DNA of 36,614 bases from Geobacteraceae bacterium (GTDB lineage Bacteria > Desulfobacterota > Desulfuromonadia > Geobacterales > Geobacteraceae): assembly GCA_028683555.1 (NCBI GenBank), contig JAQUHN010000017.1, positions 1 through 36,614 of the forward strand, given 5' to 3'. Below, piece by piece: positions 15,217-21,967 of this stretch. The number at the start of each line of letters is the position of its first letter. The first letter of the stretch is position 1. Both the position numbers and the translations under genes were made by a program. The notes under the pieces were generated by a model. That model was not told the origin of the DNA. It ran no database searches and worked only from the letters and a program-made list of their open reading frames with translations.

Positions 15217-16449
15217 GTGACCAACAAGGCAGCAGCATACCGCATGGACATCCAGCCCATCATCCTGAAGGAGCTGGCGGTCCGATGCAACATCAACCAG
15301 GGGGATCTGGCAGATCACCTGGGTGTTTCCCGGACGTCGGTTAACCTGACCATTAACCGCGGCTACATCCCGGCGCGGACGAAAAACTACCAGAGCCGTG
15401 TCGAAGCATACCTGCTCGACCAACAGGATGTTTCGGAGTGGCTGATCCGGGAAGGCTATCGGATCAACGATATCTGGAATCCCCTAGGCAAGCGATTGCA
15501 CCGGGCACACCCGAAAAGCACCTGGCAACCGAAAAAACGTACTCCAGCCATGGCGCCCGGGAACCCCGAAGCAATAACCATCCAAATGGAGGTAGAAATG
15601 ATTCAACAGGAGGCAATGAAGCACTTCAAGCTGTTCCGCAACCCCTTCATTGACGACATCCAGAAGGATGCGGACATCTACATGAGCGACGAGCACCGCT
15701 ACATCGAAGCGGCCATGCTCGACGCGGCCCGGCACGGCGGGTTCATGGCCGTGATCGGCGAAGTGGGCAGCGGCAAAAGCGTCATCCGCCGCAAGATCAT
15801 CGAGCAGCTGAAGCGTGATGGCGACATGCTGGTCATCTATCCACAGACCATCGACAAGGCCCGCCTGACCGCCGGGTCCATCTGCGACGCCATCATCTAT
15901 GACATCAGCAGCGAGAAGGCCAAGGTCAAGCTGGAGGACAAGAGCCGCCAGGTGCAGCGACTGCTCCTCGACCGTGCGAAGAGCGGCTACCGCGCATGCC
16001 TGATCATCGAGGAAGCGCACGACCTGAGCGTTCAGACACTCAAGTTCCTGAAGCGCTTCTACGAGCTGGAGGACGGCTACCGCAAACTGCTCGGCATAAT
16101 CCTGATCGGCCAGACGGAGCTGAAGGAAATGTTCGACGAGGGCCAGCACGTTGATATGCGTGAAGTTATTCGCCGCGTGCAGATCGCAGAAATCAAGGGC
16201 TTGAACGGCAACCTGCGCGATTACCTGAATGTAAAGTTCAAGCGGATAGGCGCGAAGCCGGAGGACATTTTTGACGAGGAAGCATACGAAGCATTTTCAC
16301 GGCGACTCACGAGCACCGGCCGCGATGGCAAAACCAGAGTAAGCCACGCCTACCCGCTGCTGGTGAACAACTATGTGGCCAGGGCGCTGAACCTGGCGCA
16401 CGAAATGGGCGAGACGAAGATAACATCGGAAGTGGTGGAAGCGATCTAA
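15217..16449 (+). CDS. MuB-like AAA+ target-selection ATPase
   Basis: A 410-aa protein with an N-terminal Cro-type HTH (residues about 20-65: NQGDLADHLGVSRTSVNLTINRG). An AAA+ domain follows with Walker A GEVGSGKS (181-188) and Walker B CLIIEEAH (261-268), and TELKEMF marks the later sensor region. It resembles ExeA/MuB-type ATPases. In Mu, MuB forms filaments on DNA, picks target sites and stimulates MuA. The GTG start at 15217 has GGAGG upstream. It lies directly after the transposase, as in Mu. The HTH is fused to the ATPase here, while Mu has a separate order of domains, so DNA recognition may differ. Confidence 0.9.
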   Translation: MTNKAAAYRMDIQPIILKELAVRCNINQGDLADHLGVSRTSVNLTINRGYIPARTKNYQSRVEAYLLDQQDVSEWLIREGYRINDIWNPLGKRLHRAHPKSTWQPKKRTPAMAPGNPEAITIQMEVEMIQQEAMKHFKLFRNPFIDDIQKDADIYMSDEHRYIEAAMLDAARHGGFMAVIGEVGSGKSVIRRKIIEQLKRDGDMLVIYPQTIDKARLTAGSICDAIIYDISSEKAKVKLEDKSRQVQRLLLDRAKSGYRACLIIEEAHDLSVQTLKFLKRFYELEDGYRKLLGIILIGQTELKEMFDEGQHVDMREVIRRVQIAEIKGLNGNLRDYLNVKFKRIGAKPEDIFDEEAYEAFSRRLTSTGRDGKTRVSHAYPLLVNNYVARALNLAHEMGETKITSEVVEAI

Positions 16450-16481
16450 CCCAGTGAAGGGTGAAGAGTGAGGAGGAAATT

Positions 16482-17006
16482 ATGCAGACCAATCCAGAAC
16501 GCTACGGCAGACAACCGATCAACAAACGGCAGATCAAGATGATCCACGCCATAAAGGGCAAGCTCGGCATGGGTGATGGCGAGTACCGGACCCTGCTCCA
16601 GGGGATGTTCGGAGTGTTCAGCTGCAAGGAATTGAGCTGGGCCGAGGCGGAGGATCTCGTTTCAGAGCTGAATCGGAAAACCGGCTCCTCCTTCGCCAAG
16701 GCTTCCGCCTTCGCTAAAGCTACGGCGGACAAGTCGGCGGACGGTCCGACGAAAAAATATGCTGACCTGGATGGACGGCCCGGTATGGCCACCGGTGCGC
16801 AATGCCGCATGATCGCCGGGATGTGGGCCGACGTGTCCCGGATGCCCGATGCGGAAAGCCGGGACAAGGCTTTGCGGCAGTTCCTGTACAGGATCGTCGG
16901 CATATCGGACATGCGCTGGCTGAAGAACTGGCAGGTGGAAAAGTTGGTCAAGGCCCTGGAAGCCATGGGAGCGGCTGCACCGGGCCGCGATTCGGGAAGG
17001 AGGTGA
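16482..17006 (+). CDS. gemA: GemA-like phage protein (Mu gp16), with repeat-derived insert
   Basis: A 174-aa protein of the DUF1018/GemA family, whose Mu member is gp16. Conserved halves are KRQIKMIHAIKGKLGMGDGEYRTLLQGMFGV at the N-terminus and ATGAQCRMIAGMWADVSRM with WLKNWQVEKLVKALEAM at the C-terminus. GemA affects host gene expression in Mu by binding DNA-modifying or supercoiling factors; the exact role in this phage is inferred. Between the halves (residues about 70-88, FAKASAFAKATADKSADG) is a segment encoded by a dispersed repeat found elsewhere in the window. AGGAGG precedes the ATG at 16482. Confidence 0.85.
   Translation: MQTNPERYGRQPINKRQIKMIHAIKGKLGMGDGEYRTLLQGMFGVFSCKELSWAEAEDLVSELNRKTGSSFAKASAFAKATADKSADGPTKKYADLDGRPGMATGAQCRMIAGMWADVSRMPDAESRDKALRQFLYRIVGISDMRWLKNWQVEKLVKALEAMGAAAPGRDSGRR
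16689..16743. repeat. dispersed palindromic repeat inside gemA
   Basis: About 1.5 units of a CCGCCTTCGCYAARGCTACGGCGGAC repeat. The left partial unit ends in GGCTT; the right unit is complete and carries a GACAAGTCGGCGG tail. It translates in frame as an Ala/Lys-rich linker in GemA. Other copies lie at 32248-32272 (clean), 19215-19240 and 22126-22148 (degenerate). Confidence 0.7.
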
Positions 17007-17008
17007 GC

Positions 17009-17224
17009 ATGTCCTGCAGAGCGATGAGAAGGCCGGTTTGTCCCAAGTGTGGGGGGGTATTGCTGCCTGAAACCGAGATCGGCGGCAGGGTTATGTCCGT
17101 GGGGTGCATTATCTGCGGGGAGCGGATCTACCGTGACCACAAGCGGCGATCGCCTGACGCCCTTGAACGCAATGCCCATAAGCTGGCGGGACGGCCGGCG
17201 CTCAACGGAAAAGGATTATTTTGA
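17009..17224 (+). CDS. small zinc-ribbon protein
   Basis: A 71-aa protein with two CxxC pairs (CPKC at about residues 11-14 and CIIC at 33-36) separated by a GGVLLPETEIGG strand, the layout of a treble-clef or rubredoxin-like zinc ribbon. A basic C-terminal tail (HKRRSPDALERNAHKL) could contact nucleic acid. The ATG has GGAGG eight bases upstream. It follows the GemA stop with two bases between. The function is unknown. Confidence 0.72.
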   Translation: MSCRAMRRPVCPKCGGVLLPETEIGGRVMSVGCIICGERIYRDHKRRSPDALERNAHKLAGRPALNGKGLF

Positions 17225-17235
17225 GGAGGATGCGC

Positions 17236-17439
17236 ATGAAACGATTTGTCAGCTGGTTTATGTATCGCCGTAACAGGAAATTGCAAGAGCAGCGAGCCGC
17301 AAGCCTTGCCGTGCAGCTGGTTCTGAACGGTTGTCTGTCGCCGCCTCGGCTGGCCGGTTTCAAGGGAAGTATTGAGAGGGTAAGGGGAATCACGCCTCCG
17401 GCGTTCCAGGTGATTGTAGGCCCTGGAGGTGTGGCGTGA
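17236..17439 (+). CDS. small phage protein of unknown function
   Basis: A 67-aa basic protein (start ATG 17236, chosen because AGGAGG is correctly spaced; ATG 17230 is too close). The first residues (RFVSWFMYRRNRKLQ) form a short amphipathic basic helix. The rest ends in a strand-like VIVGPGG. No family is recognised. Its stop overlaps the GTG start of the next gene, so the two are translationally coupled. Confidence 0.6.
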   Translation: MKRFVSWFMYRRNRKLQEQRAASLAVQLVLNGCLSPPRLAGFKGSIERVRGITPPAFQVIVGPGGVA

Positions 17440-17681
17440 GAGCGCCCTCTGTGCTGACACTGGCGCTTTGTTGCCTGATGCTCGGAGGGACCGCCGGATC
17501 GATGTACCAGACGTATACCTCCCATTACCGGAACATGGAAGCCATGACCGGACGATATCTGGCTGAAAAAGCCTGGCTGGACGCGCGCACTGCGGAATTG
17601 ATCGCCGAAGTCGAGCATTATGCAACTGAGGTTAAAAAGAATTTGAAGAAGAAAAAGGAGATCAAAAAACATGGCAAATAG
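17436..17681 (+). CDS. single-pass membrane protein with coiled-coil tail
   Basis: An 81-aa protein with one hydrophobic N-terminal segment (residues about 5-22, VLTLALCCLMLGGTAG) that could be a signal anchor. A helical charged tail follows (AELIAEVEHYATEVKKNLKKKKEIKK). The GTG start overlaps the previous stop, and the stop overlaps the DUF3164 gene start. Shape and position resemble small phage accessory membrane proteins; no role is shown. Confidence 0.6.
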   Translation: MRAPSVLTLALCCLMLGGTAGSMYQTYTSHYRNMEAMTGRYLAEKAWLDARTAELIAEVEHYATEVKKNLKKKKEIKKHGK

Positions 17682-18282
17682 GGTAATCCCGCAAGGGTAT
17701 ATGGAAGACTCCCAGGGGCGGCTGGTGCCGGTCGAGAGCGTCAAGCAAGTCGACAAGCTGAGGAACGATCTTGTCACTGACCTGATGGCGAATGCCCGCT
17801 ACCTGGCAAAGAAGATCAGCGAATTCAAGGCCCATTCCCTGGACGATATCCAGGCATTCGTGGAGCTGTCAGGGGAGAAATACGGGGCTAAGTTGGGTGG
17901 GCAGCTCGGCAATGTAACGCTCTACAGCTATGACGGGCAATATAAATTGGTTCGATCAATCGATGAATTCATCAGGTTCGACGAACGGCTCCATGCGGCA
18001 AAATCTCTGATTGATGAGTGCCTCAAACGGTGGAGTGACGGAAGCGGGGTAGAGTTGCGCACTATCATTAACGATGCCTTCCAGGTTGACAAAGCCGGTC
18101 GCATTAATACCAGGCGGATACTGGCGCTCCGCCGGATCGCGATCGAGGACGAAACCTGGCAGCAAGCCATGCAGGCCATCTCGGATAGTGTCCAGGTTGT
18201 CAGCAGCAAAACCTACGTGCGATTTTATGAACGCCAGCCGGATGGCAGCTACCAGCAGCTGAACCTGAGTATCGCTGCGTAA
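17671..18282 (+). CDS. DUF3164 phage protein
   Basis: A 203-aa protein matching DUF3164, a family found in Mu-like phages. It has the expected opening (IPQGYMEDSQGRLVPVESVKQVDKLRNDLV), the VELSGEKYGAKLGGQLGNVTLYSYDGQYKL middle, and a helical C-terminal half (LRRIAIEDETWQQAMQAI). Family length is about 200 aa, so it is complete. The function is unknown; it lies in the middle block of Mu-like genomes near replication accessory genes. AAGGAG lies 9-10 bases before the ATG at 17671. Confidence 0.85.
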   Translation: MANRVIPQGYMEDSQGRLVPVESVKQVDKLRNDLVTDLMANARYLAKKISEFKAHSLDDIQAFVELSGEKYGAKLGGQLGNVTLYSYDGQYKLVRSIDEFIRFDERLHAAKSLIDECLKRWSDGSGVELRTIINDAFQVDKAGRINTRRILALRRIAIEDETWQQAMQAISDSVQVVSSKTYVRFYERQPDGSYQQLNLSIAA

Positions 18283-18307
18283 CAGCTTGCGGCCATAAGG
18301 AGGAAAT

Positions 18308-18721
18308 GTGAAAGCACTGTCGCAGAAGTTTTATGACGAAACGGCACGTATTGAAGAGCTGGTTTTGCTTGCAGGTGTTCTTGGTGATTATTATTTACCA
18401 CCTGTCGTAGAAGATTTTCTTGAAGAAGGCTGGCCAGTAATTGAAGGGTGTTTCGGTGATATCCCGAGCCACGTCAAAGCTGATGTGGACGAACTTGAAG
18501 AAACTGACGCATTGCTTGAATGGTTGTTAGACAATAACAAGCTCGGCTTCTTGCTTAGAATGGCTACGCCAATAATGAGGCACGCCGATCATGGAGCTAC
18601 GTATTATTCGTGGGGGTCCTATTCCACGAAATGGTTTTATGGGGAGACTCTTGAAGCCGCTCTGGATAAGGGTTTTGCGTGGGTTGCAAAACGGCGGGAA
18701 CTGGAAAAGTCAGCGGCGTAA
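18308..18721 (+). CDS. phage protein of unknown function
   Basis: A 137-aa acidic protein, richer in A and T than its neighbours, suggesting recent acquisition. It contains two short helical segments (ARIEELVLLAGVLGDYYLPPVVEDFLEEGW and ALLEWLLDNNKLGFLLRM) and an aromatic C-terminal half (YYSWGSYSTKWFYGETLEAALDKGFAWV). No domain is recognised. The GTG start at 18308 follows AAGGAGG; an ATG two bases earlier is closed by TGA. It is flanked by small coupled genes. Confidence 0.6.
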   Translation: MKALSQKFYDETARIEELVLLAGVLGDYYLPPVVEDFLEEGWPVIEGCFGDIPSHVKADVDELEETDALLEWLLDNNKLGFLLRMATPIMRHADHGATYYSWGSYSTKWFYGETLEAALDKGFAWVAKRRELEKSAA

Positions 18722-18738
18722 TAAAGGGAGAGGTGAAA

Positions 18739-18933
18739 ATGGAAGCATACACCTGCGCTATCTGCGGGAAGACTGAAGCCTGGGACGAGACCACCTGGGC
18801 GTGGTTCGGCAGCGTGCTGGACCTGGAACGCAAGGGGATCGCCGGCATAACCGTAACCTGTTCACAAACATGCCGGGAAAAGTTTTGTGCGGCGAATGAG
18901 ACCGTACCATCTATGGAGGTGACCAATGGGTGA
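18739..18933 (+). CDS. small cysteine-rich zinc-finger-like protein
   Basis: A 64-aa protein with CAIC at residues 6-9 and CSQTCREKFC near residues 41-50, a pattern that could bind one zinc ion. The start ATG 18739 has AAAGGGAGAGG upstream. Its end overlaps the ATG of the next gene by eight bases. The function is unknown; phage-coded zinc mini-proteins of this size often bind nucleic acid or an RNA-polymerase subunit, which is inference here. Confidence 0.65.
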   Translation: MEAYTCAICGKTEAWDETTWAWFGSVLDLERKGIAGITVTCSQTCREKFCAANETVPSMEVTNG

Positions 18934-19108
18934 ACTGAAGCGGGAGCGAGAGATTGAAGGGATCGAGACGGTTGGAGCATTACGGGAAGTGTTTTCCGAC
19001 CTGAACCTGGTTGACAACGTGCCGATCGGCGATGTATTCGGCGAGCCGCTCATGGTGACTGTATATCGGGACACGAAAACAGCCAAGTTGTCGGTGGGGA
19101 TTGAGTAA
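18926..19108 (+). CDS. small phage protein of unknown function
   Basis: A 60-aa protein (ATG 18926, GGAGGTG upstream). It alternates helix (REREIEGIETVGALREVFSDLN) and strand (LMVTVYRDTKTAKLSVGIE), a plausible compact alpha/beta fold. It overlaps the preceding cysteine-rich gene and is followed by a 27-aa zinc-ribbon ORF. No family is recognised. Confidence 0.6.
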   Translation: MGELKREREIEGIETVGALREVFSDLNLVDNVPIGDVFGEPLMVTVYRDTKTAKLSVGIE

Positions 19109-19120
19109 AGGAGGGCGACA

Positions 19121-19204
19121 ATGCCTTGTCCGGACTGCGGACAGAAGATGATTCATGAAAGTGGTTGTTGGACCTGCCCGAATTGTGGATCTACGTGTGA
19201 TTGA
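19121..19204 (+). CDS. 27-aa zinc-ribbon mini-protein
   Basis: ATG at 19121 with a very good AAAGGAGGGCGACA site opens a 27-codon frame encoding two CPxCG knuckles: CPDCG at residues 3-7 and CPNCG at 19-23. A GW-type loop lies between them, and a third Cys closes at the end. The pattern resembles the C-terminal zinc tail of class II ribonucleotide reductases (CPDCG...CPxCG). Alone it could chelate one zinc ion. It is shorter than ordinary gene-calling limits, so it is easily missed. Confidence 0.6.
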   Translation: MPCPDCGQKMIHESGCWTCPNCGSTCD

Positions 19205-19214
19205 CCATGCGAAT

Positions 19215-19240
19215 CCGCCGTCGCCTAGGCTATGGCGGAC
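19215..19240. repeat. degenerate copy of the palindromic repeat
   Basis: CCGCCgTCGCCtAGGCTATGGCGGAC matches the repeat seen in gemA with a few changes and keeps its CCGCC/GGCGG arms. It is followed by a cluster of near-direct GAGGATCGAGGAACGAGG units (19288-19316), of which a related coding cluster lies at 21138-21170. Confidence 0.5.
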
Positions 19241-19320
19241 GTCCGGAGGTGGCGCTCCGGGCCTGATGAGCAGCCAAGAAACAGGTACGAGGATCGAGGA
19301 ACGAGGTTCGAGGAGGGCCA

Positions 19321-19599
19321 ATGAAGGGCACCATCCACTACGCCAGATACGAAGAAAGCGATCGCCTGCAGCGAGTACTCGAATTGATGCTTGACGGCAG
19401 GCAGCGAACCACCAGGGAAATCAGCCGTGGGGCCGAGGTTGAAGCAGTCAACTCGGCTGCCTGTGAACTGCGGTTCAACGGATTCGACCTGGAATGTATC
19501 CGTAAGTCCCGGCCGGCCATATACCAGCTCTTCAATGTTGAGGCCGCGCACTGCCTGTCGGTTACGCGTCTGGCGCGGCGCCGCATGGAGGCGGCATGA
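19321..19599 (+). CDS. phage winged-helix-like protein
   Basis: A 92-aa protein with an HTH-like arrangement: LQRVLELMLDGRQRTTREISRGAEVEAVNSAACELRFNGFDLECIRKSRPAIYQLF (helix, T-x-x-x-I-S turn, recognition helix, then a strand wing). The C-terminus is basic (RLARRRMEAA). It would bind DNA; the target is unknown. GAGG precedes the ATG, and its stop overlaps the next ATG (ATGA). Confidence 0.65.
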   Translation: MKGTIHYARYEESDRLQRVLELMLDGRQRTTREISRGAEVEAVNSAACELRFNGFDLECIRKSRPAIYQLFNVEAAHCLSVTRLARRRMEAA

Positions 19600-19688
19600 A
19601 CGATCCGAGAGAGGTGATCATTTGCTGGTGCGTCGCCGGCCAGGTGTTGACCGTAGCGGTCGCAGTGATCCTGCAGAGGTTCGGATGA
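19596..19688 (+). CDS. 30-aa single-helix membrane peptide
   Basis: A 30-codon frame beginning at ATG 19596, which overlaps the stop of the previous gene (ATGA), and ending in TGA that overlaps the next start at 19685. Nearly the whole product is one hydrophobic helix (IICWCVAGQVLTVAVAVIL) with charged ends. Both flanking overlaps argue that it is translated. It could be a membrane effector of host physiology; nothing shows which. Confidence 0.5.
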   Translation: MNDPREVIICWCVAGQVLTVAVAVILQRFG

Positions 19689-19846
19689 AGCCGGAAGAAA
19701 AGGTTATTTACGAAGAGCGTGCTGCGATCATGGAGTATGTGGGCGGATTGCCCAGGGCCGAGGCCGAGCGGTTGGCACGGAAAATCGCCGAGGGCCGCGG
19801 TGGTGAAATGGAACAGATGGAGTTGATGCGCTCAAATCATACTTAA
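19685..19846 (+). CDS. small charged phage protein
   Basis: A 53-aa charged helical protein (ATG 19685) with two helical stretches: PEEKVIYEERAAIMEYVGG and RAEAERLARKIAEGRGGEM. It overlaps the 30-aa membrane peptide by four bases (ATGA), so the three small genes from 19321 form a coupled chain. No family is recognised. Confidence 0.55.
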   Translation: MKPEEKVIYEERAAIMEYVGGLPRAEAERLARKIAEGRGGEMEQMELMRSNHT

Positions 19847-19858
19847 TACGAGGATGTG

Positions 19859-20164
19859 ATGAACAAGGTAATCGAGGAAGTATTTGGGTCATGCGATAAC
19901 TGCGACAAAATTCACGAACGAGTCTATTCGAACGGCGGAAAATCTTGTTTCGGCGTAGTTCTTGAGCCGTTTCGTGCGTGCGATGTGGTCCGTTGTTGCC
20001 AGACGTTTGATACCGGGAAAAAATACTGCACGGACATCGCCCTCGATGAGGCGACAGAAATGGCAGCAGGGTACGCCCTGGTCGTCAATGCCATTGTGGG
20101 TGGGTCGTATGTGAGGCCCTGTGAAGAATGTTGTCAGAAAGAGGATGATTGTTTTGCAGAATAA
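19859..20164 (+). CDS. cysteine-rich phage protein
   Basis: A 101-aa protein with nine cysteines, including CDNCDK (residues about 12-17), FRACDVVRCC (about 39-48) and a C-terminal PCEECCQ. This could bind two zinc ions. No known family is recognised. The first ATG (19859) is preferred over GTG one codon upstream. It precedes the NADAR gene. Confidence 0.6.
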   Translation: MNKVIEEVFGSCDNCDKIHERVYSNGGKSCFGVVLEPFRACDVVRCCQTFDTGKKYCTDIALDEATEMAAGYALVVNAIVGGSYVRPCEECCQKEDDCFAE

Positions 20165-20240
20165 CGACAAAGCGCACCAGCGCGAAGCGACTGTGTGCCG
20201 CGACGGGTTATATATCGGTTGCGGCCACGAAGGAGAGCTG

Positions 20241-20705
20241 ATGGAATTACATGGTTTAGATACGGAGACACAAGTGTTCTTTTACGAGCGAGATTTCTAT
20301 GTGTTGTCAAACTTCTCAGCCTTTCGGGTCTGTTGGGCTGGACTAGACTTCGATACATCTGAACAGGCATACCACTGGATGAAATTTCCGCACGACAACA
20401 CCATACGCGGGGCAATCAAAGACGCCCGTTCCGCTCACGATGCTTTCAAAATCGCAGAGTACAACAAGGATTTGCGCCGGCAGGATTGGGATGAAGTCAA
20501 GGTAGACATTATGCGGAAGATTCTCCGCAACAAGGTTGAACAACACGAGTATGTAAAACGAAAACTGCTGGCAACGGGCGACCGTGAATTGATTGAGGAT
20601 TCTTGGCGGGATGACTTCTGGGGATGGGGTCCGAACCGTGACGGAATGAATATGCTCGGTAAACTCTGGATGGAGATTCGGGCGGAACTACGGAGAGATT
20701 TATAA
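20241..20705 (+). CDS. NADAR (YbiA-like) domain protein, probable counter-defence ADP-ribosyl glycosidase
   Basis: A 154-aa single NADAR domain. Signature pieces are FYVLSNFSAF (residues about 19-28), TSEQAYHWMKF (39-49), RRQDWDEVKVDIMRKILRNK (about 79-98), LLATGDRELIEDS (about 109-121) and the closing WGWGPNRDGMNMLGKLWMEIR. This matches YbiA in layout. NADAR proteins release ADP-ribose from modified bases and substrates; phage-coded members have been reported to reverse guanine ADP-ribosylation by DarT1-type toxins. That role is inferred here from family and phage location. The ATG follows AAGGAGAG; the longer frame from 20121 lacks NADAR homology. Confidence 0.85.
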   Translation: MELHGLDTETQVFFYERDFYVLSNFSAFRVCWAGLDFDTSEQAYHWMKFPHDNTIRGAIKDARSAHDAFKIAEYNKDLRRQDWDEVKVDIMRKILRNKVEQHEYVKRKLLATGDRELIEDSWRDDFWGWGPNRDGMNMLGKLWMEIRAELRRDL

Positions 20706-20712
20706 CAGCCCC

Positions 20713-20742
20713 GGCGCTGACCCGCTTGCCGGGTCCTGCGCC
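20713..20742 (+). terminator. hairpin after the NADAR gene
   Basis: GGCGC-GACCCG (20713-20724) pairs with CGGGTC-GCGCC (20730-20742) around a 5-base loop, with small bulges. The T-run is weak, so it may be an attenuating or 3'-protective hairpin. Confidence 0.5.
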
Positions 20743-20757
20743 TTGTTATGATTTCAG

Positions 20758-20790
20758 AGACCTGCCAGGTTTTCGAAACCTGGCAGGTCT
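20758..20790. repeat. 15-bp perfect palindrome (AGACCTGCCAGGTTT type)
   Basis: AGACCTGCCAGGTTT (20758-20772) and its exact complement AAACCTGGCAGGTCT (20776-20790) enclose a TCG loop. The motif is long and highly symmetric, unlike ordinary terminators (no T-run). It resembles mobile REP-type inverted repeats. Only one copy is visible in this window. Confidence 0.65.
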
Positions 20791-20811
20791 GCCTATAACT
20801 CCGGAGAACGA

Positions 20812-21597
20812 ATGAACCTTCACTGCCCCTGCTGCCATTCAACATTCACCATCGAGGCCCTGACCCAGGACGAAGCGGCTCGCGAGCTGCTTGCCATGCG
20901 GACGATCATGCTGCCGTCGCTGCTGCCTTATCTGACGCTGTTCCGCTCGGCAAAACGAGCCCTGGCTTTCGACCGGGCGCTGAAGCTGGCGAAAGAAGTC
21001 ATGGCGCTGGATAACGAGCCTGCACGGCTGGAGGCGGCCCTGGCCAATGCCGTGGAGTCGCTGCGCCAGAAGCGTGATAATGGTTTGGTCAAGCCGTTGA
21101 AGGACCACCGCTACCTGAAAGCGGTATTGGACAACACCAGGATCGAGGATGCAGGAACGAGGAGCGAGGACAATCTGTCAAGCTGTGTTCAAGCCCCGAA
21201 GCAGCGTTCCAAAAGAGCCGATGCGCTGGCCGCCCTCAATGCCTGGGCCGAGGGAGACTGGTTGCGGTGGGAGATCGGCACGGGGTTGTCCGCCCTGGTG
21301 GCCCAGAGCCTTAAATTCCAGCCTGGGGCGGATATGATCACTATGAATGCCGATGTCTGGTACCTTACGTTGAAGAAGGTCTGCACCATCGAGCAGGTCG
21401 ACACGCCGCGGATCCGCGCCGGGTTCGAGCGATTGTTCGGCCAAGTCACCGAATGGCCGGCGCCGAAACAGCTTATTGATGTCATGCCTGCCAGGCCGCC
21501 GCGCCGCTCGTTGCCGGAGCCGGAGCTGACCGAGGCGGACCGGCAACGGGGGAGAGAGGTTATTCAGCAATTGAAAGATAAAATGGGGATTACATGA
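20812..21597 (+). CDS. phage protein with N-terminal CxxC, unknown function
   Basis: A 261-aa protein. A CPCC knuckle with no second pair lies at residues 5-8. The rest is mostly helical (residues about 15-100), with a variable Ser/Thr-rich linker (about 108-132) encoded by a GAGGATC-type repeat, then a helical C-terminal part with WYLTLKK and PAPKQLIDVMPARPP. It ends 3 bases inside the Mor gene. It lies in the middle block, where phage replication or regulatory proteins occur, but no specific family is recognised. Confidence 0.6.
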   Translation: MNLHCPCCHSTFTIEALTQDEAARELLAMRTIMLPSLLPYLTLFRSAKRALAFDRALKLAKEVMALDNEPARLEAALANAVESLRQKRDNGLVKPLKDHRYLKAVLDNTRIEDAGTRSEDNLSSCVQAPKQRSKRADALAALNAWAEGDWLRWEIGTGLSALVAQSLKFQPGADMITMNADVWYLTLKKVCTIEQVDTPRIRAGFERLFGQVTEWPAPKQLIDVMPARPPRRSLPEPELTEADRQRGREVIQQLKDKMGIT

Positions 21598-21893
21598 TGG
21601 AATGGTCGAAGGAATTAAAAATCGAGGATCTGCCGGAGGATTATCAACTAGTAGCCGCCGCGATAGGAATCGAAAACATGGTCCTTCTGGCAGAGAAGTT
21701 TCCAAGCGTGCACCTGTATTTCAAGCGGCCGGACAAATTGTTTTTGCCTGCTAAAATTCGGTACATCCGGGAGCATTTTAACGGCTGCAATCATCGCAAG
21801 CTGGCGCTGGATACAGGATTGTCGGAGCGGTTCGTGTATTCCGTCCTCTCGCGGAAAGATGATGCTCGGCAGCAGGAACTGTTCGACACTTGA
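21594..21893 (+). CDS. mor: Mor-type transcription activator
   Basis: A 99-aa protein matching the Mor/C family of Mu activators. The dimerisation and DNA-binding features are visible: LPEDYQLVAAAIGIENMVLLAEKFPSVHLYF (residues about 13-43), the KIRYIREHFNG segment and the HTH HRKLALDTGLSERFVYSVLSR (residues about 67-87). In Mu, Mor turns on the middle promoter that leads to late transcription. A single activator gene is seen here; no separate C homologue is found in the window. It overlaps the end of the previous gene and is followed at once by a strong terminator. Confidence 0.9.
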   Translation: MMEWSKELKIEDLPEDYQLVAAAIGIENMVLLAEKFPSVHLYFKRPDKLFLPAKIRYIREHFNGCNHRKLALDTGLSERFVYSVLSRKDDARQQELFDT

Positions 21894-21936
21894 CACATTA
21901 TTGCCGCTTATGATATCCCCAACTTGATTTTCTTCA

Positions 21937-21967
21937 AAAGGGAGCAGGCGCTAAACCTGCTCCCTTT
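21937..21967 (+). terminator. terminator after mor
   Basis: A 12-bp perfect stem (AAAGGGAGCAGG at 21937-21948, CCTGCTCCCTTT at 21956-21967) with a 7-base loop and a T-rich tail. It ends the early/middle transcription unit. Confidence 0.85.
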
